Assembly: GCA_023386765.1 (NCBI GenBank)
Contig: JAEWJD010000061.1
Location: forward strand, 1-7,413
Length of the DNA: 7,413 nt
Source of the DNA: Pseudomonadota bacterium
Lineage (GTDB): Bacteria > Pseudomonadota > Gammaproteobacteria > Burkholderiales > Burkholderiaceae_B
Reading direction: 5' to 3'
Positions within the stretch are counted from its first letter, which is position 1; every line of letters starts with the position of its first letter. Positions 6,129 to 7,413 of this stretch are shown in pieces. Under the pieces are notes generated by a model. The model ran no database searches, was not told the origin of the DNA, and saw only the letters and a program-made list of their open reading frames with translations. The translations under genes were made by a program, and so were the position numbers.

Positions 6129-6919
6129 GGGCGGATGATGCCTCGGTTGGAGGCGTCCAGGAAATCAAGCAGGACCTGCAGCGGCGCAGCCACCTCCGGC
6201 TCGCGCTGCTGGCGCTCGCGCAGCGCTTCACGCGCCTGGTCCAGCGTCAGCCCGCGGCGATAGAGGATCTTGTAGGCCTCGCGCAGCGCCGACAGACTTT
6301 CCGGCGAAAAGCCCCGGCGCTTGAGCCCTTCGACGTTGACGCCGACCGGGCGGCAGGGATTGCCCGCGCTCAGCATGAACGGCGGCGCGTCCTGCATCAG
6401 CGAGCTGTTGCCACCCGTCATGCTGTGCGCACCGATCTTGGAGAACTGATGCACGCCGGTCAGGCCGCCCACGATGGCAAAATCGCCCACGTGGACGTGG
6501 CCGCCCAACTGCACGGCATTGGCCAGGATGGTGTTGCTGGCGATATGGCAGTCATGTGCGATGTGCACATAGGCCATGATCCAGTTGTCGTCACCTACCG
6601 TGGTGGCGCCGCCGTCCTGGACCGTGCCGGTATTGAATGTCGTGAATTCACGTACGGTGTTGCGATCGCCGATCACCAGTCGGGTGGGCTCACCGGCGTA
6701 CTTCTTGTCCTGCGGCATGCCGCCAATGGAGCAGAAACGGTAGAACCGATTATCGCGACCGATGGTCGTCACGCCATCGATGACACAATGCGGGCCGATT
6801 TCGGTACCCGCAGCGATCGTCACGTCCGGCCCCACCACACTGTAAGGCCCGATAATGGCTGAGCTATCGATACGGGCGGCCGGATCAACGACTGCGGTGG
6901 GATGGATGTTTACGGACAT
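6125..6919 (-). CDS. lpxA: acyl-ACP--UDP-N-acetylglucosamine O-acyltransferase
   Basis: LpxA performs the first step of lipid A synthesis, moving a 3-hydroxyacyl chain from acyl carrier protein to the 3-OH of UDP-GlcNAc. The 264-residue product (E. coli 262) shows the left-handed parallel beta-helix built of hexapeptide repeats across about residues 5-190, and a helical C-terminus (about 195-260) that helps form the active trimer. The catalytic histidine is H122 in AHIAHDC-like VHIAHDC (E. coli H125), with H119 one turn before; HQF at 157-159 corresponds to E. coli 160-162. The acyl-chain ruler position is G170 (E. coli G173). The ATG follows the fabZ TAA directly, with Shine-Dalgarno GGAAG five bases upstream inside fabZ. 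Confidence 0.97.
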   Translation of the reverse strand: MSVNIHPTAVVDPAARIDSSAIIGPYSVVGPDVTIAAGTEIGPHCVIDGVTTIGRDNRFYRFCSIGGMPQDKKYAGEPTRLVIGDRNTVREFTTFNTGTVQDGGATTVGDDNWIMAYVHIAHDCHIASNTILANAVQLGGHVHVGDFAIVGGLTGVHQFSKIGAHSMTGGNSSLMQDAPPFMLSAGNPCRPVGVNVEGLKRRGFSPESLSALREAYKILYRRGLTLDQAREALRERQQREPEVAAPLQVLLDFLDASNRGIIRP

Positions 6920-7375
6920 TTACGCTTCCAGGCTGCGAACGGCGCACATGAGCTTGGCCTCGGCCACCAACTGGCCATCGACCAGGGCGCGGCCCTGATA
7001 CTTGCAGATCGTGCGGCTCAGGCGCTCCGCCTCGACTTCGATGCGCAATTGGTCGCCCGGCACCACCGGACGGCGGAAACGCGCACCGTCGATACCCACC
7101 AGATAATACGCCGTCTTGCTGCCTTCGCATTTCAGGCCGCCATTTTCATCCGTGAACGAAAACAGCGCCGACGCCTGTGCCATGGCTTCGACGATCAGGA
7201 CGCCGGGCATGACCGGATGATGCGGAAAATGGCCGGTAAAAAACGGTTCGTTGATGGAAACGTTCTTGATGGCAACGATGGATTTTCCCGGCACCATTTC
7301 CAGCACGCGGTCGATCAGCAGCATCGGATAACGATGCGGCAGACGCTCCATAATCCCCTTGATATCGAGTTCCAT
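6920..7375 (-). CDS. fabZ: 3-hydroxyacyl-[acyl-carrier-protein] dehydratase
   Basis: FabZ removes water from 3-hydroxyacyl-ACP to give trans-2-enoyl-ACP in type II fatty acid elongation. It competes with LpxA for 3-hydroxyacyl-ACP, so the neighbouring genes sit at a branch point between phospholipid and lipid A. The 151-residue product has the usual length and a single hot-dog fold. The active-site motif GHFPHHPVMPG (48-58) carries catalytic H49, and E63 follows in LIVEAMAQ. The early motif LPHRYPMLLIDRV (12-24) is also typical. ATG 7375 is chosen because it gives the family's N-terminus and has AGGA nine bases upstream; a TTG at 7408 in the same frame would only add eleven non-conserved residues. 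Confidence 0.96.
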   Translation of the reverse strand: MELDIKGIMERLPHRYPMLLIDRVLEMVPGKSIVAIKNVSINEPFFTGHFPHHPVMPGVLIVEAMAQASALFSFTDENGGLKCEGSKTAYYLVGIDGARFRRPVVPGDQLRIEVEAERLSRTICKYQGRALVDGQLVAEAKLMCAVRSLEA

Positions 7376-7394
7376 GACTTTCGTTCCTGCAGTT

Positions 7395-7413
7395 TTAAGA
7401 TGGCGCAAGGCGC
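7395..7413 (-). CDS. possible 3' end of lpxD (partial)
   Basis: On the minus strand one frame reads R-L-A-P-S and stops with TAA at 7397-7395, 19 bases before the fabZ ATG. In related bacteria lpxD (the second lipid A acyltransferase) lies directly upstream of fabZ, so this could be its last codons. Five residues cannot show identity; the call rests on gene order alone. Confidence 0.3.

Overview
This GC-rich window looks like the chromosome of a betaproteobacterium in the Burkholderiales. Alcaligenaceae of the Bordetella/Achromobacter type fits best, judging from protein similarity I recognise and from the gene order fabZ-lpxA-lpxB-rnhB-RNA methyltransferase next to ppsR/ppsA. No database search was possible, so the genus is an inference. 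It is compact core-genome sequence. I see no mobile element, CRISPR array, tRNA, rRNA or phage gene.

Layout from left to right: (1) positions 1-19 hold the first six codons of a minus-strand gene that runs off the left edge, with a good ribosome binding site and a possible -10 box. (2) Positions 127-186 hold two adjacent perfect 10-bp hairpins; the distal one has a U-tract and should terminate ppsA. (3) ppsA (minus, 205-2571) encodes phosphoenolpyruvate synthase. (4) A 160-bp divergent intergenic region (2572-2731) carries a long imperfect dyad and candidate promoter elements. (5) ppsR (plus, 2732-3556) encodes the kinase/pyrophosphorylase that switches PEP synthase off and on. (6) ppsR converges tail to tail, with a 16-bp gap, on a minus-strand operon. 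Read from the right edge, that operon is (lpxD end?) - fabZ - lpxA - lpxB - rnhB - SPOUT RNA methyltransferase.

Functionally there are two modules. The first is a target enzyme and its dedicated modifier, PpsA and PpsR, at the pyruvate/PEP node of gluconeogenesis. The second is the outer-membrane lipid module: FabZ supplies elongating acyl-ACP chains, LpxA puts the first 3-hydroxyacyl chain on UDP-GlcNAc, and LpxB makes the lipid A disaccharide. RNase HII and an RNA methyltransferase are translated from the same tightly packed message. Junctions in the operon are TAA-ATG abutment (fabZ/lpxA), ATGA overlap (lpxA/lpxB), a 14-bp overlap (lpxB/rnhB) and ATGA overlap (rnhB/methyltransferase), so translational coupling is likely throughout.

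I did not find a convincing undescribed system. The items most worth a second look are the ppsA-ppsR intergenic dyad, the twin GNRA-loop hairpins after ppsA, and the glycine at the LpxA acyl-chain ruler position.
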